This document shows, piece after piece, positions 7,209-13,197 of a DNA stretch of 13,231 nucleotides (position 1 is the stretch's first letter; each line of letters starts with the position of its first letter). The translations under genes were made by a program, and so were the position numbers. The stretch is from Nitrospirota bacterium (GTDB taxonomy: Bacteria > Nitrospirota > Nitrospiria > JACQBZ01): positions 1-13,231 of the forward strand of contig JACQHO010000093.1 in assembly GCA_016198945.1 (NCBI GenBank), given 5' to 3'. Under the pieces are notes generated by a model that saw only the letters and a list, made by a program, of their open reading frames with translations, did no database searches and had not been told where the DNA came from.

Positions 7209-7429
7209 ATGCCCGGCACTGACTCTTTAAAAAGCCTGTTCGGTTGTGGCCCGGACTGCAACCTCGGCTGTTGTTTGGGCCCCCGGCTTGGCGAAGGCTG
7301 CGGCCCGTCAGGGTCAATTTTCCGAGAGCCTCTTCGGAAAATTGAGCGGCCGAGCCTTAGCCGGGTCAAACAAAAGCCGCCGGAGCAGGGAGGGCCACAG
7401 CCGGACAGGATTCCCCCGGCTTCGGGCAT
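7209..7429. repeat. ~221-bp imperfect palindromic element between divergent promoters (MITE-like or giant hairpin)
   Basis: Both ends carry ATGCCCG (7209-7215) and its reverse complement CGGGCAT (7423-7429), each flanked by CTG outside. Read inward, the left arm and the reverse complement of the right arm share, in order: CCTGT.CGG.TGTGGCCC, GGCT.TTGTTTG, CCCGGCT, AAGGCT, CGGCC, and finally TCAATTTTCCGA. The central stem is a perfect 12-bp repeat, 7314-7325 with 7334-7345, with an 8-nt loop. The arms differ in length (about 117 and 96 nt) by small gaps. In one frame both arms read outward-in as a similar Cys/Gly-rich peptide (GCGPDCNLGCC on plus, GCGPPCSGGFC on minus). It fills most of the 381-nt gap between priA and the parvulin gene, so no ordinary gene is called here. 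Confidence 0.7.
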
Positions 7430-7443
7430 CTGATGAATGGAGA

Positions 7444-7473
7444 TTGCTTTTTCAATCGCGGGGATGGTAGAGT
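7444..7473 (+). promoter_or_regulatory. Weak candidate promoter of the parvulin gene
   Basis: Plus strand: TTGCTT (7444-7449, 3 of 6), 18-nt spacer, TAGAGT (7468-7473, 4 of 6, the same hexamer as in the promoter at 4775-4780). A start near 7480 leaves a leader of about 26 nt that contains the AGGGAGG ribosome site. Confidence 0.35.
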
Positions 7474-7505
7474 GCGGGCGATTTGAACCGAGGGAGGGTC
7501 ATTGA

Positions 7506-8300
7506 ATGCGTCTTGGAGTTTTGTTCGGCGTTATTGTTGCAGGTTTTATCGGCGGCGCGGCGTTCGCAGATGAATTGGCCTCCGTGAACGGAAAGGCCGT
7601 CACCGCCGAGGAATTCATAAAAAAATTGGGCGAACTGCCGCCGAGCATGAAGGACTCGATCAACACCCCGGAGGGCCGCCGGGAAATCCTGGATATCCTG
7701 ATCGCGCGGGAGATCCTGTATCAGGAGGCCGTCAAACGCCAAATGGAAAAGGAGAAAGAGGTCCAGGCGAAAATGGCCGAAGCCCGCCGCACGGTCCTGG
7801 TCGAAGCGATGATGGATCGGCTGATGGCCCAAAAGAGTTCGGGCCCTGCGCTGAAAAATTATTATTCGTCCCACCGAAACGAGTTTCGTGAGGTCCGGGC
7901 CAGCCACATCCTGGCTGAGAATGAAGAGGAAGCGCGGAATCTCAAGCAGCAGTTAAGCGCCGGGGCCGATTTTGCCGAACTGGCAAGGCGGGCTTCCAGG
8001 GACACGCGGTCCGGCCCGGCGGGCGGCGATCTGGGATATTTTACAAAGGGACGGATGGTCCCCGAAATCGCGGCGGTCGCATTTGCAATGCGCGTGAATC
8101 AGATCAGCGATCCGGTCAGGACGTCGTACGGATATCATCTGGTGAAAGTAACCGACGCGCGAGAGGCTAAATCGTTTGAGGACCTCCCGCCGCCGATCCT
8201 GGATGACGTCAAACGGGCCGTCCTGCAGGAAGAGATCAAGACCCTCCGGGCCGCCAATAAAGTGACGGTGAACATGGAGAAGTTAAAGCAGCTTCGGTAG
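7506..8300 (+). CDS. Exported parvulin-type peptidyl-prolyl cis-trans isomerase (SurA/PrsA-like)
   Basis: 264 residues; ATG 7506 has AGGGAGG about 8 nt upstream. Residues 1-21 form a Sec signal peptide ending AFA before DE, so the protein acts in the periplasm. Residues 22-128 are a charged, helical chaperone part of the SurA_N type (LASVNGKAVTAEEF, ILDILIAREILYQEAVK). Residues 131-220 form a complete rotamase domain: VRASHILAENEEEA with His134, FAELARRASRD, GPAGGDLGYFTKGRMVPE, AFAM, and TSYGYHLVKVTD with His211; the two histidines and the glycine-rich turn are the usual active-site markers. It probably helps fold exported or outer-membrane proteins. No lipoprotein cysteine is seen, unlike PrsA. 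It is the only plus-strand gene in the window, divergent from priA and overlapping the end of the exonuclease gene by 18 nt tail to tail. Confidence 0.93.
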   Translation: MRLGVLFGVIVAGFIGGAAFADELASVNGKAVTAEEFIKKLGELPPSMKDSINTPEGRREILDILIAREILYQEAVKRQMEKEKEVQAKMAEARRTVLVEAMMDRLMAQKSSGPALKNYYSSHRNEFREVRASHILAENEEEARNLKQQLSAGADFAELARRASRDTRSGPAGGDLGYFTKGRMVPEIAAVAFAMRVNQISDPVRTSYGYHLVKVTDAREAKSFEDLPPPILDDVKRAVLQEEIKTLRAANKVTVNMEKLKQLR

Positions 8301-8864
8301 CGGGCTTGGGACAGATTTCAAACCGGCCGGCTTGGCCCAGTTTACGGGAATACTGTAGTAGTTGCTGTTCTTTTGATATTTCATCTGTCCGTGGCGCTTG
8401 CCGTACTCGTAAAGGTCCCGCGTGAGCCGCACGTCGGCCAGGCAGTAGCTCTTGAGCTTTTCCATGTCGCCTTCGCGGAAATATCGGATCGCATCCAGAC
8501 CGTGGCCGGTCTTTCCCTCGCCCAGCGTGGCCTTGACCAGCGTGTCGAGGCTCAGCCGGTGGCCCAGGTGCCGCTCCACCTCTTCCATAATATCCAGCGT
8601 CGGCAGCTTTCGCAGGTCGCGTTTTAAATACGGCTCAAGCACCGGGTAGTCGAACCGCTTGATGTTGAACCCTACGATCAGGCCGGCGTCCTCCAGGATT
8701 CCTCGCAGGGACGGCGTCTCCCATTCGGTGAAGGTCCGAAAGAGGTCCTGGTCGTAGGAATAGATCCCGACCACGGAGACGCGGAGGAGGTGGAGATGGC
8801 CCCGGCCGCCGACTTCATCAAACGATTTTTGCGTCTCCAGGTCCAGTACAAGGGTATCGCCCAT
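8283..8864 (-). CDS. Predicted DEDDy 3'-5' exonuclease, RNase H-like fold (YprB/DnaQ-like)
   Basis: 193 residues. Motif Exo I is LVLDLET with Asp8 and Glu10, Exo II GFNIKRFDYPVL with Asp72, and Exo III SYCLADVRLTRDLY with Tyr140 and Asp144, spaced YxxxD as in DEDDy nucleases. This resembles the stand-alone ribonuclease H-like domain of the YprB type, predicted to be a metal-dependent exonuclease on DNA or RNA; substrate and pathway are unknown. The C-terminal 30 residues (about 164-193) have no recognised motif. ATG 8864 is preceded by GGAGGT about 8 nt upstream, which lies inside the end of the Spy-like gene; the gap between the two genes is 3 nt, so they form an operon. The 3' end overlaps the parvulin gene by 18 nt, convergently, leaving no room for a separate terminator. 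Confidence 0.88.
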   Translation of the reverse strand: MGDTLVLDLETQKSFDEVGGRGHLHLLRVSVVGIYSYDQDLFRTFTEWETPSLRGILEDAGLIVGFNIKRFDYPVLEPYLKRDLRKLPTLDIMEEVERHLGHRLSLDTLVKATLGEGKTGHGLDAIRYFREGDMEKLKSYCLADVRLTRDLYEYGKRHGQMKYQKNSNYYSIPVNWAKPAGLKSVPSPLPKLL

Positions 8865-8867
8865 GAT

Positions 8868-9329
8868 TTAAGACCTCCGCCGTTCCATCGCTTTCTGCCG
8901 CAGCTCCTTGGCCTTTTTCAACTGGTCTTTCGAAAGCGCCTTTTTCCCCTCGGCAATCGCCTTCGTGAACTCCATCCTCCGCTCGTTCTCAAGAGACTCG
9001 ATCTTCTTGCTGGCGGTCTCGACCTCGGCCAGTTTGATCTCGTCTTCCTGCACCAGATCATGGAACTGTTCCTGAGCCGTTTGAAGATCGGCGTCGAGCC
9101 GGGCCGCGGTTTTCCGGAATCCTTCCCGGACGGACTTGAGCCGGCTCACCTGGTCGGGGGATAACCCCAGCTCCTCCTTGTGCTCGATGAAAAAACTGAC
9201 GATCCCGCGCTGCCCGTGACCGTATCCCCGATCCTCATCGGCGAACACGCTCCGCCCGTGCCCCAGCAGTCCCGCGACGGCCGCGACGGCCGCGCCTAAC
9301 CGAAAAAATCCTCTTCGATCCAGAGACAT
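8868..9329 (-). CDS. Exported Spy/CpxP-like helical protein with a twin-arginine-type signal
   Basis: 153 residues from ATG 9329. The frame extends to a GTG at 9338, but that codon lies within the AAGGAGGTGG ribosome site, so ATG 9329 (8 nt after GGAGG) is preferred. N-terminus MSLDRRGFFRLGAA has adjacent Arg5-Arg6 followed by GFFR and a hydrophobic alanine-rich stretch, ending near VFA before DE: a Tat-type signal peptide. The mature part is almost wholly charged helix with two LTxxQ-like motifs, LSPDQ and LSKDQ, as in Spy, CpxP, ZraP and CnrX relatives, which are periplasmic chaperones or metal/stress sensors. The assignment is to this broad helical family only. It has its own promoter with an inverted repeat at the start site, and is followed 3 nt later by the exonuclease gene. 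Lying downstream of a two-component pair, it might be a target of it; that is inference. Confidence 0.85.
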   Translation of the reverse strand: MSLDRRGFFRLGAAVAAVAGLLGHGRSVFADEDRGYGHGQRGIVSFFIEHKEELGLSPDQVSRLKSVREGFRKTAARLDADLQTAQEQFHDLVQEDEIKLAEVETASKKIESLENERRMEFTKAIAEGKKALSKDQLKKAKELRQKAMERRRS

Positions 9330-9350
9330 TTCGACCACCTCCTTCTTGCT

Positions 9351-9366
9351 TGATTGTCTTCAATCA
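9351..9366. promoter_or_regulatory. Inverted repeat over the start site of the Spy-like gene, possible operator
   Basis: TGATTG-TCTT-CAATCA, exact 6-nt arms with a 4-nt loop, overlapping the -10 box (9363-9368) and predicted start (about 9356). A repressor bound here would block transcription; alternatively it forms a small hairpin at the mRNA 5' end. Confidence 0.35.
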
Positions 9367-9391
9367 TAGCAAAGGGCGACGGGTCGAGCAA
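9363..9391 (-). promoter_or_regulatory. Candidate extended -10 promoter of the Spy-like / exonuclease unit
   Basis: Minus strand: TTGCTC (9391-9386, 3 of 6), 17-nt spacer, TATGAT (9368-9363, 5 of 6) preceded by TGC, making an extended -10 element. The predicted start near 9356 leaves a leader of about 27 nt with AAGGAGG. The presence of this promoter means the two genes need not depend on read-through from the upstream regulator gene. Confidence 0.55.
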
Positions 9392-9455
9392 GCGGAAAGC
9401 GTCCACCCGTTTCATCGTCGTCCCTAGCGGGTTGCCGAAAAACCCATTTGCCATG

Positions 9456-9579
9456 CAGGTTGCTCAAAAAGTTCCAGGCGCAAGGCCGCAGGGCTCGACG
9501 GAACCGGAGCGTACGAGGTAGGTACGTGAGGATTCCGGCGGGCCCGAGAACGCAGCGGATGGACTTTTTCAGCAACCTG
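9456..9579. repeat. ~124-bp terminal-inverted-repeat element (MITE-like) at the regulator's 3' end
   Basis: The left end reads CAGGTTGCTCAAAAAGTTCC (9456-9475); the right end GGACTTTTTCAGCAACCTG (9561-9579) is its reverse complement apart from one mismatch and one extra base. The interior is also imperfectly self-complementary, for example CGTAC-GAGGTAG-GTACG in the middle. It holds no transposase gene. It begins directly after the TAA of the NarL-type regulator, so the insertion spared the reading frame. As RNA it would form a long hairpin that could stop transcription or protect the upstream message. I recall similar ends in Nitrospirota and related genomes, unverified. The rest of the 9330-9579 gap (9392-9455) shows only a small GGGTT...AACCC hairpin. 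Confidence 0.75.
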
Positions 9580-10251
9580 TTACGATTTGGGGTCCAGCTC
9601 GATCAGGCCCTTTCGGATGGCATGGATCGCGGCCTGCGTGCGGTCGTAGACGTGGAGCTTGTGAAAGATGTTCCGGACGTGGTTCTTCACCGTCTTCTCG
9701 CTCAGATCAAGCGCGTTGGCGATCTCTTTATTGGTCTTGCCCTCCGCGACCTGCTTGAGCACCGTGATCTCTCGGTCGGTCAGGTCGTGTTCGAGCCGCC
9801 CCGGCTTTCGGCCCTTGCCCTCGGCCAGCAACGAAAACTCGTTCAGGATCTTGCTCGCCACCGACGGATGGATAAGCGACTCGCCTTCGGCGATGGCTCG
9901 GATGGCCTTGACGATCTGGGCCGAATCGGCGTCCTTCAGAAGATAGCCGGTCGCCCCCGCCTTGACGAGGTCGAAGATATACTCCTCTTCGGCATACATC
10001 GTCAGGACGACCACCCCGATGTGGGGGTTCTCCCGCCGGATTTCGCGGGTGGCCTCCACGCCGTTCATCCGGGGCATGCTGATATCCATCAAGACGACAT
10101 CGGGCAGCAGCTGACGGGCCTTCTCGACCGCCTCCATCCCGTCCTTGGCCACCCCGACCACGTCGATGTCTTCCTTGGTCTTGAGGATCGCCGAGAGGCC
10201 CTCCCGGACAACCTGATGATCATCGGCGATCAGCACTCGAATCTTGTTCAC
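9580..10251 (-). CDS. NarL/FixJ-family response regulator (REC-LuxR HTH)
   Basis: 223 residues. REC domain, about 4-120: Asp10/Asp11, phospho-acceptor Asp56 in LMDISMP, Thr84 and Lys106 (YLLKDA). LuxR-type helix-turn-helix, about 156-218: LTDREITVLKQVAEGKTNKEIA and LSEKTVKNHVRNIFHKL. The start is a GTG at 10251 with AAGGAGA upstream; it lies inside the kinase gene, overlapping its last 32 nt in another frame. This tight overlap marks it as the cognate regulator of that cytosolic kinase. It resembles the DevR/LiaR/NarL subgroup and should bind DNA as a phosphorylated dimer. Nearby candidate targets are the operator-like repeat at 9351-9366, but nothing in the sequence proves it. Confidence 0.95.
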   Translation of the reverse strand: MNKIRVLIADDHQVVREGLSAILKTKEDIDVVGVAKDGMEAVEKARQLLPDVVLMDISMPRMNGVEATREIRRENPHIGVVVLTMYAEEEYIFDLVKAGATGYLLKDADSAQIVKAIRAIAEGESLIHPSVASKILNEFSLLAEGKGRKPGRLEHDLTDREITVLKQVAEGKTNKEIANALDLSEKTVKNHVRNIFHKLHVYDRTQAAIHAIRKGLIELDPKS

Positions 10252-11296
10252 CGAGCAGTCTCTCCTTTCCGTCCAGCGGGACCCGGATCAGGATCTTCGT
10301 TCCCTCTCCCGGCTGGGTGTCGAAAACGGCCGTCCCGCCCAACAGCCGGGCCCGTTCCATGATTCCTTTCAGGCCGAACGAGGCCCATTTCTCCGGATGC
10401 GACGCCACTTCCTCCAGATCAAAACCGCGGCCGTTGTCCGAAAGCGTCGTCCGCAGATCCGCCTTCCCGATCGTCAGATCCACCCCGACCCGCGTCGCTT
10501 TCGCATGTTTCTGAACATTGGACAGCGCCTCTTGAATGATCCGGAACAAAAAGATCTTGACCCGCGGCGGAATCCAATGCTCATCGCCCCGAACCTTGAA
10601 ATCGGTCTCGATCCGATACTGCCTGGAATAGGTCTTGAGGTAACTTCGGATCGCCGGGAGGAGCTCCATCCGGTCGAAATGCAGCGGCCGCAGGTTGAAG
10701 ACGACCTGTCGGGCCTCCTCGATCGCCGCTCTTAACAGCTCCCGCGCCTCCAAGATCAACGCCTGGCTTTGCGCCGGATCCTTCTGCCGCAGCTCGCTGC
10801 AGAGATCCAGTTTGTAGTTGAGCCCCACCAGCGTCTGGACCAGGCCGTCATGAATATCCAGCGCGATCCGGGTCCGTTCCTCGGCGATCGCGTGCTGAAC
10901 CTCCCGCATGTACAATCCATAGAGGGCCTGGTACTCCCGAAGATGCTTCTCGATCTCCTCTTTGTCCCTGATCCGGGCCTCGATCAACTGCCACATGAAC
11001 TTGGCGGTCGGCCCGCCGATCACGGCCACATCCGGGCGTTTGAATGCCCGGAGACTGCGATCGATCTTCGGGTTGCCCGTCACGTCGATCAGCAGGTCCA
11101 CTTTTTTCAGGCGCAACAGCCTCTTGTAGTCTTGCGTCGTGGGAATGGACAGCCGCCGGGCGAGGAGAACCCCCGGCGCCCGGAGCCGGATGTCGGCGAC
11201 GCCGACGATCTTGACCAGCGGATCGGAACGGAATATCTCTATCAGGGATGTTCCGCCGTGTCCGGCTCCGATAATGGCGACATGGGTTTTGTTCAT
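10220..11296 (-). CDS. Cytosolic HisKA_3 sensor histidine kinase with N-terminal Rossmann nucleotide-binding domain
   Basis: 358 residues, no membrane segment or PAS domain. Residues 1-105 form a Rossmann-type domain: HVAIIGAGHGGTSLIEIF gives the GxGxxG loop (Gly10, 12, 15); the second strand ends IVGVADI with Asp35, an acidic residue that in dehydrogenases favours NAD over NADP; DLLIDVTGNP and VIGGPTAKFMW follow, as in Gfo/Idh/MocA or homoserine/aspartate dehydrogenase N-domains. No dehydrogenase catalytic domain is present. A helical linker (about 106-138) leads to the kinase: ERTRIALDIHDGLVQ with His149, then ATPase motifs QEALSNVQKHA (N box), DNGRGFD and FGLKGIMERARLLGG. It is in the NarX/DegS/LiaS class. 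It probably senses a soluble nucleotide or redox ligand and phosphorylates the overlapping LuxR-type regulator. ATG 11296 has no clear Shine-Dalgarno; nrdR ends 65 nt upstream. Confidence 0.93.
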   Translation of the reverse strand: MNKTHVAIIGAGHGGTSLIEIFRSDPLVKIVGVADIRLRAPGVLLARRLSIPTTQDYKRLLRLKKVDLLIDVTGNPKIDRSLRAFKRPDVAVIGGPTAKFMWQLIEARIRDKEEIEKHLREYQALYGLYMREVQHAIAEERTRIALDIHDGLVQTLVGLNYKLDLCSELRQKDPAQSQALILEARELLRAAIEEARQVVFNLRPLHFDRMELLPAIRSYLKTYSRQYRIETDFKVRGDEHWIPPRVKIFLFRIIQEALSNVQKHAKATRVGVDLTIGKADLRTTLSDNGRGFDLEEVASHPEKWASFGLKGIMERARLLGGTAVFDTQPGEGTKILIRVPLDGKERLLGEQDSSADRR

Positions 11297-11361
11297 CGAG
11301 GCCGCGGAAAAGGGCCGTGGAAACGGTCCGGCCGTTTTATGGCGATTCGGCCGTCCGCCAT

Positions 11362-11892
11362 TCAGGCCGACGGTTTGGTGGAGGGACCTTCTTCCTTGAC
11401 CGGCAGAGAACGGGCAACGCGATCCTTCACGTCGGCCTTATCTCGGTCCAGGAGGCCTTTTAACTCCGACATGAACTGGTTTAAATCCTTGAACTCCCGG
11501 TAGACCGAGGCGAACCGCACGTAGGCCACCTGGTCCAGATGATACAGCTCGGCCATCACGGCCTCGCCGATCGCCCGGCTGGGGATCTCGGTCCCCCCGT
11601 TTTCCTGAAACTTTTTCTCGATCCGCGAGGCCACGGTCTCCAAGGTGTCCATGCTGATCGGCCGCTTCTCGCAGGCTTTTTTCAACCCGGCCAGAATTTT
11701 CTGTCGATCGAGATGTTCCCGCCGGCCGTCCTTTTTGATCACCATCGGCAAGGTTTCTTCCACGCGCTCATAGGTCGTGAACCGGCGCTCGCACTTCAGG
11801 CATTCCCGGCGTCGGCGGATCACGGCGCCCTCCTGGCTCAACCGGGAGTCCACCACCTTGTTGTCCAGCGATTCACAATGAGGACATTGCAT
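11362..11892 (-). CDS. nrdR: Transcriptional repressor NrdR
   Basis: 176 residues. Zinc ribbon with Cys3, Cys6 (MQCPHC) and Cys31, Cys34 (CLKC), followed by ERRFTTYERVE, the usual NrdR signature. The ATP-cone occupies about 49-139 (MVIKKDGRREHLDRQKILAGLKKACEKR, AYVRFASVYREFKD). NrdR senses dATP/ATP and represses ribonucleotide reductase genes. The protein is some 25 residues longer than typical owing to a charged, probably disordered tail (about 150-176). ATG 11892 has AAAAAGG about 7 nt upstream. It lies 69 nt downstream of glyA, a common bacterial pairing, and upstream of the sensor kinase gene. No ribonucleotide reductase gene or recognisable NrdR box is in the window. Confidence 0.97.
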   Translation of the reverse strand: MQCPHCESLDNKVVDSRLSQEGAVIRRRRECLKCERRFTTYERVEETLPMVIKKDGRREHLDRQKILAGLKKACEKRPISMDTLETVASRIEKKFQENGGTEIPSRAIGEAVMAELYHLDQVAYVRFASVYREFKDLNQFMSELKGLLDRDKADVKDRVARSLPVKEEGPSTKPSA

Positions 11893-11928
11893 GGGTTGCC
11901 TTTTTAATCCGAGGACCTGTGTGCCTGC

Positions 11929-11956
11929 AAATCTTAAATTTCAAATCTCAAATTTC
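11929..11956. repeat. AT-rich 14-bp tandem repeat between glyA and nrdR
   Basis: AAATCTTAAATTTC (11929-11942) is followed directly by AAATCTCAAATTTC (11943-11956), one mismatch, then AGATTT. The units are themselves partly self-complementary (AAATCT...AGATTT). It stands out from the GC-rich surroundings. It does not resemble an NrdR box. Role unknown; similar AT-rich intergenic repeats occur in other genomes from memory, unverified. Confidence 0.6.
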
Positions 11957-11961
11957 AGATT

Positions 11962-13197
11962 TTACCCCTTAAACGGAAATCTTTTACAAAGCGCCTTCAT
12001 CCGCTTGCGGGTCTCCCGGATCACCGTCTCGTCGCCCGTCCGGGAGGTGACCTGATGGATGGCCTCTGCGATGATCTTCATCTCGCGCGCCTTCATCCCG
12101 CGCGTCGTGACGGCGGGGGTCCCCAGGCGTATCCCGCTGGCGACCGCCGGCGGTTTTTCGTCGAAGGGGATCGCGTTTTTATTCACCGTGATTCCGGCCT
12201 GATCCAGGGCCGCTTCGGCATCCTTCCCGGTCACGTTCCGATTCGACAGATCCACCAGCATCAAGTGGTTGTCCGTGCCGCCCGAGATCAGCCGGAAACC
12301 GCGCGCCAGCAGTTCCTCGGCCAGCGCCTGCGCATTGGTTACGATCTGCCGCTGGTAGGTCTTGAAGGCAGGCGACAGGGCCTCTTTGAAGGCGACCGCC
12401 TTGGCCGCGATGACATGCATGAGCGGCCCGCCCTGGAGGCCCGGGAAGACGGCTTTGTCGATTGCCTTCCCGTACTGGGCCTTGCACATCACCATTCCCC
12501 CGCGCGGCCCCCGCAGTGTCTTCTGGGTCGTGGTCGTGACGAAATCGGCATACGGCACAGGGCTGGGATGAACGCCGGCCGCGACGAGCCCCGCGATGTG
12601 GGCGATGTCGGCCATCAAAAGCGCGCCGCTTTGATCCGCGATCTCCCGCAACCGCTTGAAGTCGAAGACGCGGGGATAGGCGCTGGCGCCCGACACGATC
12701 AGCCGGGGCCGGTGTTCTTCGGCCAGACGGGCCACCTCGTCATAATCGATCCGGCCGGTTTCGCGTCGCACGCCGTAGAAGACCGGACGATAGAGGCTGC
12801 CTGAAAAGTTCAACGGATGGCCGTGCGAGAGATGCCCCCCGTGGGCGAGGCTCATTGAAAGGATCACATCGCCGGGCTTGAGCATGGCCAGGTAGACGGC
12901 CATGTTGGCCTGTGTTCCCGAGTGCGGCTGGACGTTGACATGTTCGACGCCGAAGAGCTCCTTTGCCCGCGTGATCGCGAGCGTCTCGGCCGCGTCCACG
13001 AATTCGCATCCGCCATAGTACCGCTTTCCGGGAAGGCCCTCGGCGTATTTATTGGTGAGAAGGCTTCCCTGGGCTTCGAGAACCGCCCGGCTGGCGTAGT
13101 TCTCGGAGGCGATCAGGATGATCTGGTCCTGCTCGCGTTTTTTTTCACCCAGGATCGCCTGATAGATTTCAGGGTCCGCTTTTCTCAATCCGGACAC
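11962..13197 (-). CDS. glyA: Serine hydroxymethyltransferase
   Basis: 411 residues, the normal bacterial length. It converts serine and tetrahydrofolate to glycine and 5,10-methylene-tetrahydrofolate using PLP. Signatures: LIASENYASRAVLEAQGS, TNKYAEGLPGKRYYGGCE, NVQPHSGTQANMAVY, DIAHIAGLVAAGVHPSP, the PLP lysine Lys226 in TTTTQKTLRGPRGG, and GIRLGTPAVTTRG with substrate-binding Arg357. The residue before the lysine is Gln225, where most family members have His. The start is a GTG at 13197 with AAGGGG 10 nt upstream; another in-frame TTG lies at codon 4, so the start is not certain. It heads the glyA-nrdR group. Only 34 nt upstream are visible, and no upstream gene could be identified in them. 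Confidence 0.97.
   Translation of the reverse strand: MSGLRKADPEIYQAILGEKKREQDQIILIASENYASRAVLEAQGSLLTNKYAEGLPGKRYYGGCEFVDAAETLAITRAKELFGVEHVNVQPHSGTQANMAVYLAMLKPGDVILSMSLAHGGHLSHGHPLNFSGSLYRPVFYGVRRETGRIDYDEVARLAEEHRPRLIVSGASAYPRVFDFKRLREIADQSGALLMADIAHIAGLVAAGVHPSPVPYADFVTTTTQKTLRGPRGGMVMCKAQYGKAIDKAVFPGLQGGPLMHVIAAKAVAFKEALSPAFKTYQRQIVTNAQALAEELLARGFRLISGGTDNHLMLVDLSNRNVTGKDAEAALDQAGITVNKNAIPFDEKPPAVASGIRLGTPAVTTRGMKAREMKIIAEAIHQVTSRTGDETVIRETRKRMKALCKRFPFKG

Noticed and set aside
7121..7429. Minus-strand frame of 102 codons ending as ATGA on the priA start
   Set aside because: It lies largely inside the palindromic element, which reads similarly on the other strand, and the predicted priA promoter is inside its 3' part; more likely a by-product of the repeat. 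Kept only as an observation under the palindrome.
9429..9445. GGGTT...AACCC hairpin as a terminator
   Set aside because: Only a 5-bp stem with no following T-run on the minus strand; too weak to call.
9360..9575. Minus-strand frame of 71 codons starting MLKKSIRCVLG
   Set aside because: It is produced by the inverted-repeat element read through into the promoter of the Spy-like gene; such frames come with copies of this repeat rather than with real genes.
9448..10362. Plus-strand frame of 304 codons
   Set aside because: Antisense to the NarL-type regulator and part of the inverted-repeat element.
10769..11503. Plus-strand frame of 244 codons
   Set aside because: Antisense to the kinase gene and the end of nrdR, both firmly identified.
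12055..12804. Plus-strand frame of 249 codons
   Set aside because: Antisense to glyA.
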